Shown here: one piece after another, positions 1 to 10,600 of the stretch
Numbering within the stretch: the first letter of the stretch is position 1
How the letters are laid out: each line of letters starts with the position of its first letter
Made by a program: the position numbers and the translations under genes
The notes under the pieces: model-generated
Database searches by the model: none
The model's input: only the letters and a program-made list of their open reading frames with translations
Told to the model about the DNA's origin: nothing
DNA from: Escallonia rubra
Lineage: Eukaryota > Streptophyta > Magnoliopsida > Escalloniales > Escalloniaceae
Direction: 5' to 3'
NCBI GenBank assembly: GCA_033065855.1
Contig: JAVXUO010001613.1
Span: 1-64,000 of the forward strand
Length of the DNA: 64,000 bases

Positions 1-23
1 GGAGATTAGGAATAGACTGAGGA

Positions 24-3000
24 ATGAATGGTGTTGGTGCTACTGAACCAGATGAGTCTGAGTTTGTTGAGATTGATCCTACTGGAAGATATGGAAGGGT
101 ATGTCTTGTTTTCATTACCTTTGAAGAATGAAATTTGTCTTCTTTCTGGAATTTCTTATGATCTTGAGTTCCATTTTGCAGTACAACGAAGTTCTTGGCA
201 AAGGAGCTTCAAAGACCGTGTATGAACCTTTTTTCTGCTCACCCTTTGATATTCCTGCAAATTTTGAACCTTTATGGCTATCTGTGTTAGTTGTTGTCTC
301 CTTATATATGTTGGGTGTCTTGCTTTTTGCAGATATAGAGGTTTTGATGAGTATGAAGGGATTGAGGTAGCCTGGAATCAGGTAAAGCTGCATGATTTCT
401 TGCAAAGTCCTGAGGATCTTGAGAGGCTGTATTGTGAAATTCATCTGCTCAAGACCTTGAAGCATAGCAACATAATGAAGTTCTACACTTCTTGGGTTGA
501 TACTGCCAACAGGAACATCAACTTTGTGACAGAGATGTTCACCTCTGGTACTCTCAGACAGTAAGTAGTATCAGTTTATTTTGCTGATCAGGGTCTTTAT
601 TATTTAATCATGCACTGATTTGGGTTTGTTCAAATTTTTGGGTAGGTATAGGCAAAGACACAAGAAAGTTAACATTAGAGCTGTCAAGCATTGGTGTAGG
701 CAGATCTTGAGAGGCCTTCTTTACCTCCACAGTCATGACCCCCCAGTGATCCACAGAGATCTCAAGTGTGATAACATTTTTGTCAATGGTAACCAAGGCG
801 AAGTCAAGATTGGTGATTTAGGCCTCGCTGCAATTCTTCGTAAATCACACGCTGCTCGCTGTGTTGGTAAGTTTACATTGTTTCAAGGCACTTGAATTGC
901 TAATGAGTATGTAAACTTCTCATGCCTAAGCAAATAAATTTGTCTATTCAAATATGAGTTTCCTCCCTGATTCTTCCCAATCTCTTAAATGGTGTATTGC
1001 ATCATTCTCGAGGTAAGAATGCTCCATTTGACCTAAATTCCCAGGTGTGAAACGCGGAAATGGCCTATTCTTGAATTGTAGGGGTAAGGCTGTATGCAGT
1101 ATTAGCCCTGGGCCTTGCAATGGTTGGAGCCTTGTGCAACTAAGTCTTCTACTGTAACCAAAAAAAAAAAAAACTAAGTCTTTTATAATGAATTGAATAA
1201 GTGTGGGAAATAAGTTTGGTAACTTAAGCTTGCTGCTTATATAATGTTGGCTTTCCATGTTTAACCTCAGGAACTCCAGAGTTCATGGCTCCAGAGGTGT
1301 ATGAGGAGGAATACAATGAGCTAGTAGACATTTATGCATTTGGAATGTGCATTCTGGAAATGGTCACCTTTGAGTATCCGTATAGTGAATGCACCCACCC
1401 TGCTCAGATCTACAAGAAAGTCGTCTCTGTATGAACTAAAGATCCCCAATTTTGCCTTGAATGTTGAAGTGAAACTCTTTCACCCTTCCACTTAACATGA
1501 TTCTTGTTTCATTCAGGGAAAAAAACCAGATTCTCTTTACAAAGTTGAGGATCCTGAGGTGCGACGATTTGTGGAGAAGTGTTTAGCTACGGTATCTCGT
1601 AGGCTCCCTGCCAGGGAGCTTCTCAAGGACCCTTTTCTCCAAGTCGACGAATGTGGATCCGGCTTGAGGCCACTGGAGTATGTCAGCGAATTTGAGGGAA
1701 GGGGTCCTATGTTAAGACAGCCTCTCTTAGAAGCTCATCTCGGTAGCATCTCTACTACCAGTGGATATTCGGGTTATCTTGGTTATGAACAGGAGAATGA
1801 CTTTGATTACCATCCATCCAATTTTGAAGCAAATGAAACTGATCTATTCATCGGTCAAGAGGATGAGCATTTGCAAGATATTGGCATCACGATCAAGGGA
1901 AGGAGAGAAGATGATGGTATATTTTTAAGGCTCAGAATGGCAGATAAGGAAGGTTTGAATTTTACTCTATGCTATTGAAAAAATTTATATTCCTAGTTTC
2001 TTGCATGTCAACTTTTTGAAATGGCTAATGATGAATAAAATCTGCAGGCCGTGTCCGAAATATATACTTCCCTTTTGACCTTGAAACCGACACAGCGCTT
2101 AGTGTTTCTACTGAAATGGTGGCGGAGCTGGATATAACTGACCAAGACGTGACCAAGATAGCAGAAATGATAGATGATGAGATTGTTTCCTTGGTACCAG
2201 AGTGGCAAGGGGGGCTAGGCCTAGAAGAAAATCCCCATAATGGTTGTTGTCAAAATTGTGGTTCAAGTGGCTCTCCTTTAAACTATGTAATTTCGAAAAA
2301 TCCGGTTGCCAAGAACCTACAGGTTCTTCAATGTTGTTCAAGACACGGATGTGCTGCTGTACATGGCCGCTTTGAAGAAATCACCTACCAATTTGAAGGG
2401 TCTGAGCAATGTGTTACAGAAGGTGCACCTGTGGTATCAAGTCAATCAGATGGTATACATTATCCCGATATATGGGCGCAACATGATGGACCTGAGTTTA
2501 GCTCGCGACATTTAAGTGACGACGAGTCTGATGATGAACGTGATCCTTTTGATAGATCAGTGTACATGAAAGATGAGAGAATCATAAATGTGGACGCGGA
2601 GAGTAACTCTAACGCAAGAGAGACTCTCTGTGAAAATCCTTCACCAGCTCGTGATTTGGCAGACGACTATGAGAACGAAATTAGGCAGGAGTTGCGGTGG
2701 CTTAAGGCCAAGTATCAAATTCAGTTGAGAGAGCTTAGGGATCAGCAACTAGGAGTCATACCAAAACCGTCAAGTTTGAATCCCGATGGCAAAGAACCCA
2801 AGAAAGCTAAATTGCCATCAATTTCCACACCATCGAAAGAAGAGGGCGAACTTCTACTCAAATCTTTTGCCTCTGGGAAGCATTTCAGTTCTTATTCTCC
2901 TGTCTATAACGGCCAAAGTTGTGCCTTTGGATCTTGTAGTCCAGAGCACATGGATATGTTCACTGCCAAGACTTTCGACACTGGGCTTTTCCTTCCACAG

Positions 3001-3048
3001 TCACTTCACAGGGCATCCTCTCTGCCGGTGGATGCAGTAGATTTCTAA
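24..3048 (+). CDS. WNK (with-no-lysine) serine/threonine kinase, WNK1-like, complete
   Basis: Cytosolic protein kinase of the plant WNK family, which acts in ion, circadian and flowering-time signalling (family knowledge). Exons read from sequence: 24-98, 182-219, 333-560, 646-866, 1271-1428, 1517-1952, 2048-3048; total 2157 nt, 718 residues. All introns are GT-AG. The start at 24 opens [19 protein letters not shown] and flows straight into the conserved PTGRY block. The kinase domain spans about residues 22-285. Subdomain II reads EVAWNQVKL, without the usual lysine; the WNK catalytic lysine lies in the glycine loop (GKGASKTVY). The catalytic loop is [10 protein letters not shown], the DFG position reads GDLGLA, and the APE motif is TPEFMAPE. 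An OSR1-C-like domain follows (LRMADKEG / [11 protein letters not shown], about residues 375-430). A coiled-coil-like segment ([17 protein letters not shown]) sits near 590-620. Length fits AtWNK1-type proteins (about 700). Which paralogue it is cannot be settled here. Confidence 0.95.
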
Positions 3049-3346
3049 GTTTTGCCTGAAGAGATGCATGTGATTCTTTCACCAAGTCTACACCACAGCC
3101 TCTAGCTGACTAACAGTTTGGTCATGACACAAAAATAAGGCAACAGGTATTTGCTTGTATCATGTCTAGTGTAGGCTCTCAACTGAAGTGAAGTTTACTG
3201 CCCAACGGTTAATGTACATTCGCAGCTAACATTATGGTATACAAAAGGGTTCTTCCCAAATACATTTCTCTACTTTCCATTTTCACTAGTAGAGTTTTTT
3301 GTGTGTGCGCGTGAGAGAGAGAGAGAGTAGTTAATTTATTAAACCT

Positions 3347-3354
3347 CTTGGTAC
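3347..3354. repeat. 8-bp target-site duplication, left (hAT)
   Basis: CTTGGTAC here is repeated at 4322-4329, immediately on the other side of the inserted element. The duplicated locus at 4855-4862 has one copy only, as expected of an unoccupied target. Confidence 0.85.
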
Positions 3355-3506
3355 CAGGTGCGGACCTACGTTGTGACAAGGGGGGCTGAAGCACCCCCTA
3401 ATTTTGGGAATTTTTTTTTCTTTCGGGAATCGCACCGCGACTCCACCCTTTCCCCGAGACGCCGTTCCCCATACCCCGTTCCCCGAGAGACGCACACTCA
3501 GAAGTC

Positions 3507-3508
<2 letters not shown>

Positions 3509-3552
<44 letters not shown>
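3509..3552. repeat. (CT)n microsatellite inside the hAT element
   Basis: Uninterrupted CT dinucleotide run of about 44 bp. Open frames across it (Ser-Leu repeats) are artefacts of the microsatellite. Confidence 0.95.
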
Positions 3553-3555
<3 letters not shown>

Positions 3556-3629
3556 CGTGACCGTGAGTGACCGACCGTCGGTGGACTAAGCTCAGGCAGC
3601 CTGTGATGACTGACGAGGCAACTTCGATA

Positions 3630-3980
3630 GATCAAGATCTACCGGCGACCACCGACGCCTCGACGGCGGAGACGAGATCTGGCCCCTCACTCCGCTCTTC
3701 GACTGCTACTCCGAGTATTCGACCAGATCTGGTCTCTCATGCCGGCGATGACTAACGAGGCTCCCTGCCTCCCTGCCGGCGACGACTGACAAGGCGGCTC
3801 CAACAGATCAAGATCTGTCGGTGACCACCGACACCTCGACGGCGGAGACGAGATCTGGCCCCTCACTCCGCTCTTCGACTACTACTCCGAGAATTCGACA
3901 GATCTGGTCCCTCATCCCCTGCCGGCGACGACTGATGAGGCTCCCTGCCTCTCTGTCGGCGACAACTGACGAGTGATGAG
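3630..3980. repeat. Two tandem 176-bp units inside the hAT element
   Basis: GATCAAGATCT begins both units (3630 and 3806). Both continue with CGACGGCGGAGACGAGATCTGG and CCCTCACTCCGCTCTTCGAC, differing by a few bases. The units are GC-rich compared with the AT-rich flanks. Confidence 0.85.
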
Positions 3981-4321
3981 GCTCCCTGCCCTCCCTGCAT
4001 TCAGTTCAACGGTCAAAGCAGACATGCAAAGGTCTGTGAGTCAATATGGGTCTTTAATGTGTTACTGTTATGTGTCATGTATGAAGTATGATGTATCATA
4101 TTATCAGTCTATCATGTATGCATCGCATACTGAGTGGGTGTGGGTCATTTATATTTTTGTCAAACCACTTATTCAGTTGAATATTATCCCATAAAATGTT
4201 CTTGCACCAAAAAAAAAATAAAAATAAATGTTCAGTTCAAATATATATATATAATCGATTCATCAAAATTAATTCGATATAATTTTTGCACCCCCTAAAA
4301 AAATTTCTGATTCTGCCCCTG

Positions 4322-4329
4322 CTTGGTAC
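4322..4329. repeat. 8-bp target-site duplication, right (hAT)
   Basis: CTTGGTAC, identical to 3347-3354. Confidence 0.85.
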
Positions 4330-4564
4330 AACTATCTTCCACAATTTCAGTCTCAGTGGGTGTGGTTCTAGAAGAGCAAAGTTGAATGGTCCAACCCACT
4401 AGCCGTATGGGCGGTTCGATAGATTATGGTGTCTCCCTAGCTAGTTGTTATTCTCATCATAGCTCAGCTGCCAACCTTTAGGCAAGATATTTGAGAGTAT
4501 TTGGCAAATTTTTCGACCCTATGTGGGACTAATAAACTGCTAACTAATCATATCAAGTTCGATT

Positions 4565-4710
4565 CTCCATACCGTCGGGTTATATATATGAATTGTAATT
4601 CTGACAAATTTTCCTATTGAGAAAATTTATTTATTTATTTTTTCCATACCGGTGGATTATATATATATATGAATTGTAGTTCTAACAAATTTTCTTATCG
4701 GGGAAATTCA
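4565..4710. repeat. Tandem duplication of a ~75-bp AT-rich unit
   Basis: Two adjacent copies share CTCCATACCG/TTCCATACCG, the TATATATATGAATTGTA block and TTCTxACAAATTTTC. The copies start near 4565 and 4640 and differ by small changes. Non-coding. Confidence 0.75.
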
Positions 4711-4716
4711 AAAAAA

Positions 4717-4769
4717 AAAAGGGTTCTTCCCAAATACACTTCTCTACTTTCCATTTTCACTAGTACAAT

Positions 4770-4838
<69 letters not shown>

Positions 4839-5075
4839 TTAATTTATTAAACCTCTTGGTACAACTATCTTCCACAATTTCAGTCTCGGTGGGTGTGGTT
4901 CTAGAAGAGCCGTATGGGCGGTTCGATAGATTATGTGTCCCCCTAGCTAGTTGTTATTCTCATAGCTCAGCTGCCAACCTTTAGGCAAGATATTTGAGAG
5001 TATTTGGCAAATTTTATGTCCCCCTTTGGGCGACTAATAACTTCTAACTAAGCATATCCATCTGATATCAAGTGC
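4717..5075. repeat. Second copy of the local duplication (empty hAT site)
   Basis: Matches 3243-3354 plus 4330-4558. The junction reads CCTCTTGGTACAACTATC with CTTGGTAC present once (4855-4862), so this copy preserves the pre-insertion allele. The GT/GA microsatellite is expanded in this copy. Confidence 0.85.
4771..4836. repeat. Compound (GT)n(GA)n microsatellite
   Basis: About 18 bp of GT followed by about 48 bp of GA. The paralogous site at 3300-3328 has a much shorter GT/GA tract, so the tract lengthened or shortened after the duplication. Confidence 0.95.
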
Positions 5076-6450
5076 ATTTAGGACCAATAAAAATCGCATT
5101 AATGACGATTGCATAATTTTAAACGTGTCTATGGCGAGCATTACAATTCATCTTATTTTTTCGAAAACGTGCTAAAAAGCTGGTCGGTCTCAATTCATTG
5201 TTACTCTTAGTAATTCATCGATCACCTTATTCCAGTGAATTGACATTTTCATAGTCAGTCACCATCTATAGTCAGGCAAGAGAGAGAAAGATACGGCACT
5301 GCAATTTTTACAGACAGTTACCACTCGTGTGGTTAGTGTTAAGTAATGCTTGCTTTAACTAATAAAGTGATTACTAATACTCAATAAGAAAAGGATGGTG
5401 GGACTTAATAATTTTGTCAAATTTAGTGTGTGTGTGTGTGTGGGATTTGAGTGATTGAGAAGCCCCCAAGCTGTTCCTAACAACCATTAATTATCAGAAA
5501 AGTTGCACTACCTTATACCATGAACTCATGCTGATAATGTGAAGAAGTGGAGCCTTTTCTTTTTCGAGCAAGCTTTATGCTTTTCATCTTCAGCTGTGAC
5601 ATGAAAGTTGCAAACAAAAACACGTAGACTAATTCCTTTATCCATCACTTTTAAAAGGGCCTTTACGGAGCCAACTTGCCCATGTTGAATTTCCACACCA
5701 TAAAAGCAAGGAAAAGAAGTTAGGCAGCTGTACGAACTTACAGCACTTAGGGTCACTAAGCTTCATATTATTGAATACTGGGTTGATTCCTGTAACCCCA
5801 CCGGCCACCATGACCACATCTCCTCTAACTTTAGCCGCAGTCGTGTGGAATTTGATGACAAAATGGTCCAAACAGTCATCTTCCACAGTGGAGATTTCCT
5901 TAAAGTGGCATAGATTTGTTCTGGCAAGAGTTGGAGGATCTCATGAAATGTACATAGATTTGTTCTACTTTCTACTACTTCTTGTCAAGTGTACCACAAA
6001 AAAGGCAGTTCAACATCTCAAGTTCAACATTTTCCAAAAGAACTTAATTTTAAGCAAAGCTCTACTCGATTGTACATAGCAAATTAGTAGGGGCGGCAAA
6101 ATGGGTGGGTGAGTTGGGTCTAGGCTTCAATTAAATGAGTTGGGTACAAATGAAAAACCATCTTATTTCAATCCTTTGAGCTATGGGTTAAGTGGGTTAT
6201 TCCTTAAACGGTTGGTTTCTTTCAAACGACAGGTGGTGCCCAGTGGCAACTACAAGAGATGGCGAAGGCAACGACGAGTACAACGGTAGGCGGTCCCAAG
6301 TCGTCGGTGTGGCTAGCTGAATAAAAGTTAAGAATACCACATTTTATGGTTAGATGAACACTCATTTAAACTCGTGAGTTATTAATTTTTATAAATACTG
6401 ACCCACTTAAACTAGTTGTGTAATGGATGAATTTGGATGCCTTTCAAGTG
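5076..6450. other. Intergenic; no supported gene
   Basis: AT-rich sequence with a short GT run near 5429-5442. A minus-strand open stretch at 5638-5886 (82 codons, containing DVVMVAGGVTGINPVF) looks somewhat protein-like, but I recognise no family and see no flanking exons. From about 6090 the sequence GGGGCGGCAAAATGGGTGGG resembles the ends of common plant hAT-derived MITEs, but no matching opposite end was found. Confidence 0.5.
6440..6450. repeat. 11-bp target-site duplication, left (MITE)
   Basis: CCTTTCAAGTG at 6440-6450 is repeated at 6670-6680, directly flanking a terminal-inverted-repeat element. Confidence 0.75.
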
Positions 6451-6669
6451 GATCCAGATCCCCTGCTGTAACCATGCTATCCCCATTGCTGAGAGAGAGG
6501 GAGGAGAGAGAGTATCTCTCAGCAGGGGTGTTGTCTTCGTTGTTGAGAGGGAGGAGAGAGAGGGAAGAGAGAGATACCCATGGGTCAAGTGGGTGTTCTC
6601 TCTTCCCTCTCTCAGCAATGGGGACAGCACCCCTTCTGTAACTCATGGTTACAGTAGGGGATCCAAATC
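6451..6669. mobile_element. 219-bp MITE, probably Mutator-type
   Basis: Bounded by an 11-bp direct repeat (6440-6450 and 6670-6680), in the range of Mutator-like insertions (usually 9-11 bp). The left end reads GATCCAGATCCCCTGCTGTA and the right end, on the minus strand, GATTTGGATCCCCTACTGTA; both continue into ACCATG. The interior is a fold-back of GAGAGGGAGGAGAG-type purine tracts and their complements, with CCCCATTGCTGAGAG in inverted orientation on both arms. It has no coding capacity; the open frames across it on both strands come from the palindrome. Confidence 0.75.
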
Positions 6670-6680
6670 CCTTTCAAGTG
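6670..6680. repeat. 11-bp target-site duplication, right (MITE)
   Basis: CCTTTCAAGTG, identical to 6440-6450. Confidence 0.75.
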
Positions 6681-7133
6681 TACGTACTTAGGCGGGTAAA
6701 TGGGCTTGGATTTCTGATTGTCACCACTACTTTTGCTCCTCCTTTTTGTAAGAGTTTCGCCGCTAGTTTGGGGGCAACATATGTGAACAAAGAAAATTCA
6801 AAGGCCAGAGTCTGCTCTGTAGTTGAATTAGGTTTTTGCTGTAAAATCTTCAGGAAAGTTTTTGGTCTGTGATGACATTTCTGCTGCCTGTTTTCTCTTG
6901 CAATATCTGATATCTGTACATAGTGGTATAACCTTCAAATGACTCAGAAGACAAAGGGATCAAAACAAACTTCCATGTGAGACTGACGGCAACCCAGTGT
7001 TTGTCATAACTGCATGATCCTGTCATTCTCTATAAACAACATTATGCTACATTCTACTTGGGCTGCGCTTGTATAAGTTATGTATATGCCCACAGTTTGT
7101 GCAGTTTCGGCATGGCAATATTGGTGATTCTGC

Positions 7134-7574
7134 TTGGCAGGATGTAACGAACTTTATCTGCTTATTGCTTGCTATTCTCTGTATCCACGACCTTTGGCAA
7201 TGGATTGTGACACTGATACTGCAAATTTGACGTCGTTTCCAGTACGACAATTTTCTTTTAGCAACACTCCTTGTCGCAAAGTCATTCTGCCCTGTGTGAA
7301 GAATGACAAGGCCTTGATCTTTAGGCAAAACCTGCATGAAACTAACAACAAACCTTATTCTGCGGTAAAATTAGAAAACGTGGATTATTCACCAGAAGTT
7401 AAAAAAGAACAGGGGCTAAATATGAGGCAGATATCACGTACAAATCCTGATCAGGAAATTATGGCAAAAAATATCAGAGAAATCCTAAAAGATTCAAATG
7501 GCAGGAGGCCAGAACAATCAGCTTCCAACTGCATAAAGAAACCGCCACTTGATCACAAAAACTTATATCCTTAG
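7134..7574 (+). CDS. Unrecognised ORF, possible exon or gene relic
   Basis: A 146-codon open frame with a varied, non-repetitive composition: polar and basic, with IMAKNIREILKDSNG and SPEVKKEQGLNM stretches. If a gene starts here, the methionine of MDCDTDTANL (7200) is a likelier start than 7134. After the TAG at 7572 a different frame stays open with a basic run (RRRNNFRLRRNPGQRQ) to about 7669, where KEM meets GTATGTTTGG, a good splice donor. The sequence before that second stretch (TTATATCCTTAG) looks like an acceptor. This could therefore be two exons of an unknown gene, or a frameshifted relic. No family recognised and no function proposed. Confidence 0.3.
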   Translation: MAGCNELYLLIACYSLYPRPLAMDCDTDTANLTSFPVRQFSFSNTPCRKVILPCVKNDKALIFRQNLHETNNKPYSAVKLENVDYSPEVKKEQGLNMRQISRTNPDQEIMAKNIREILKDSNGRRPEQSASNCIKKPPLDHKNLYP

Positions 7575-7699
7575 GTAGAAGGAGAAACAATTTTCGATTA
7601 AGAAGAAACCCGGGACAACGCCAGAATAGCTATATGGCTCATGATTTGTCACTACCATCTAAAGAAATGGTATGTTTGGAGGGCTTGTTACAATGCTTT

Positions 7700-10600
7700 A
7701 ACATGAGTCCATATTTCTGCTCGGAGAATTTGACATGAGATCATTTGGGCGAATGACTTCATTCTGGCAGGATGAATGTTTTAATGGTTTTCTGCCTTCA
7801 ATAATATTGCAAGATGATACTCTTTTCCATTTCATGCAAAAATGCATTCTTGTCATACACAAACGCCGCAGAAGTGGATAACTTTTAGCTACTTCCTCCT
7901 CTAACAGTACATTTTTTCTCGTTTGGGAGTCCATAACACATGCACAGCCTAGAACTAAAATTGAACAAATAAGCAGATATCAGATCTACCAACTTGGCAG
8001 ACTGGACTTTATCAATCTGCTATTCTTCATTAACTTGGGTCTTAAAGGAGTGCATATATTTCAAAGCTGCCTTAAATCTACCATTATCTTGCTCCTTCAA
8101 CAGCCACCAGGAGTGCTACCTAAGAAGAGATCATTATATGAGGTCAACAAAACATGCACGAAAGTCCTTAAAAGCCTAATGAGTAGGCCACAAAGTCAGT
8201 ATGGGCTATAGGTTTACAACTTATGCAAATTCTAATTAACTTTAGGGACCTTGGCTGTTCTTAAGTTATTCCTGCCTAACCCTCCCCCTGCCCCCTCCCC
8301 CACCAACACCACCCTAAGCACCCAAAACGTAAAAAGAAAAGAAAATGAAAGAAATGGCATTCAATTTTTATCCTCTTGCTAAAACACAGCAGCTGCAGAA
8401 GTAGATTATAGTGTAACAGAAATAATGGAGATTTTGATCCTTAGTAACGATAGGAAAAAGTCTTTGGATAAAACACGGGCTAAACGGAGCCCTTTCAAGT
8501 TAGTGTCATCAAAGTGGAGCATGAGTACAAGGGACTAGTCAATAAGGTTAAATCTAGGTAACAAGTTTAAAAGAAAAGAAAACGGAACATGGTAGGCCTC
8601 TACAATTATCTAAGTTTGCAACTCTTAGCCCTGATACTCTAGCTAGGGCTTTAATTACGTATATGTGATTGCGAAAAGGACTTGGTGCCATCAAGATCCT
8701 CCCCTTCATGAGGATAGTGACTAAGCGCATCAGAATGTCATAGACATATCGGAAACTTATGGCACTAACTTGCAGTGCATATCTTCAGATAACTGTGTAC
8801 AAAAGGGCCTGCCAGTGAGGGGACGGGGGGGTGGAATTGGCTATTTAAAACACCAGCTTTTCCGAGTGGTTCAATATACATTATATGGGTTAGTTCCATC
8901 TAAAGTGTTGTCTGACTTCTCACCAGGTCTCATGTCTGAAACCTGCAACATTAAGTGGACAACAGAATGTACACCAAGAACCCAAAAGAAAGCTGTACAC
9001 CCTAACGTACTTGTTACCTTAGTAACACATTTCTTTAACTTAATTATTAGTAATTGTTGTTGCTTCAGAACTCCTTTGACTAACCTTTCTATGAAACTGC
9101 AATGGCCGCAGTTGATGTAACGATATATAGTTCCCAAAACTAAGTCAGACACTTACCAAGACGCAAAATACTTAAAGCGTAAAGTTGTAGTATTGCCTTC
9201 ATGAGAGGAGCAAAGTAAGGTCTGTGGTTTAAAGTGAACTCAGGCTCGTATTAGATAAAACATCAAGCCTGTCTATCACAAGAATGTTTAGCAAGTTAAC
9301 GCATATGAAAACCAGTAAATTTGCTAGTAAAAGAAAAAATTTAACGAGTTCAGCAATCTCAGACCAACTTCAACACTACCATAGGATGAATTTCGACAAA
9401 TGCAGACCAGTTTCAACATTATTATGGACAAGTTTCAGCAATTTATATTACAACTAAAACTTGTCAAAAGGTAAATATCAGATCAATCAATTTCTTAACA
9501 GTACTGCATGAGCTAGAGCAAAGAAAGAAGATGGGCAAGAGCAATTTGCAAGTGGAGAGAATTGCTTGTGCGTGGCTTAAGGTGTTTCCGTCTTCATACC
9601 TCCTTTTTCTCCTTTCACACAAGTTGACACGAGAGTGACAAAAATAGTACAAAGGGAATTTTATTAGCACATTAGAAATGATTTAGCACATCAACGACGA
9701 TTGAAAAGAATATACTAATTAACTAGGATCGACCCATTTACTAACAATTAATCGCACCTTTACTATGGCCGTGGCCCATGGGCCTACGCACAAACATGTG
9801 AGCCCCTATTGAGTGGTGGAACCAGCACTTAGGTTGAGCCCTTGACTTCCACCTAGGCTCGTCCATGTGAATATGATAAATCAACCATTGAAGCTATTCG
9901 ACTGATTTCTATTCTCTTAACTCCAACAATTAATGTTCCTGAACACATATTTCTTCAAAGATTACCACTATGCGACCTTTGCCAACTTTACCATCGCTGA
10001 GGATAAGTGTTCTTTCTGCTTTACTATTGCTGAAATAGAGGAGTGTATCTGTGTCAACTTTCTCTTGTTCTCTATGCAGTAGTTGACTGAAGGTGCTGTC
10101 CACAATAGCTGTTCCTGCCTTCCCCTCTACCCGCCATAAGGAACATTTACGAAGGCTTTACCAGTCGCAAAAATAACTGAAAGTTTTCCCAATCTAACAA
10201 CAATCAAAACATAGGTGGTCAGGTTACTCATGAAAGCAGGAGCATCTCTAGTATGTCATAGTGAGGCTCAACTACAGCCAAACCCTGTACCAGAGCTGCA
10301 TGACTTTGTGCTCTAGACATTGTGTAAGCAAAAAAAAAAAAGCATTTTTTTGGTCACTTCTACTATGTGACTATGATTCTTGTTGTCGCACCGAGCATCA
10401 ATCGTTCTCAGTACTCGCAAAATTTTGAATTTGAGTGAAGGAAAGCAATCAATTTTGAAAGAACAGCAGACTAGACGGAGAAGTTGACACTTACAATTCC
10501 TTGCGACTTACTTTGCGCATTGGTGGTCCAACATGTCAGATGAACGATTAAATGCTTCACTAGATTTCAAACTACTTTTCTTTCAAGAGAGGAAAACATT

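Larger units (their letters stand above)
3355..4321. mobile_element. Non-autonomous hAT-type DNA transposon, about 967 bp
   Basis: The element is bounded by an 8-bp direct duplication (CTTGGTAC), the length typical of hAT insertions. It starts CAGGTGCGGACCTACG and its other end, read on the minus strand, starts CAGGGGCAGAATCAG, so the ends form short imperfect inverted repeats of the CAGGGGCGGA kind seen in many plant hAT elements. Just inside the ends are GGGGGGCTGAAGCACCCCC (about 3379-3397) and GCACCCCCT. There is no transposase ORF. The interior holds a long CT microsatellite and two copies of a 176-bp GC-rich unit. Any transposase must come from another locus. Confidence 0.8.
3243..4558. 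repeat. First copy of a local direct duplication (interrupted by a hAT element)
   Basis: The block starting GGGTTCTTCCCAAATACA at about 3247, running through the GA-rich tract and ...CCTCTTGGTAC (3354), continues after the insertion at 4330 (AACTATCTTCCACAATTTC...) to about 4558. It matches 4717-5075 along its length with scattered substitutions and small indels. The two copies lie head to tail downstream of the WNK stop codon. Confidence 0.85.

Noticed and set aside
3358-3589. Two plus-strand ORFs with Ser-Leu runs
   Set aside because: They are translations of the CT microsatellite inside the hAT element.
5526-5886. Pair of overlapping minus-strand ORFs
   Set aside because: Somewhat protein-like, but no consistent splice sites join them and no family is recognised; noted only within the intergenic entry.
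6407-6691. Overlapping ORFs on both strands
   Set aside because: All come from the self-complementary purine/pyrimidine tracts of the MITE.
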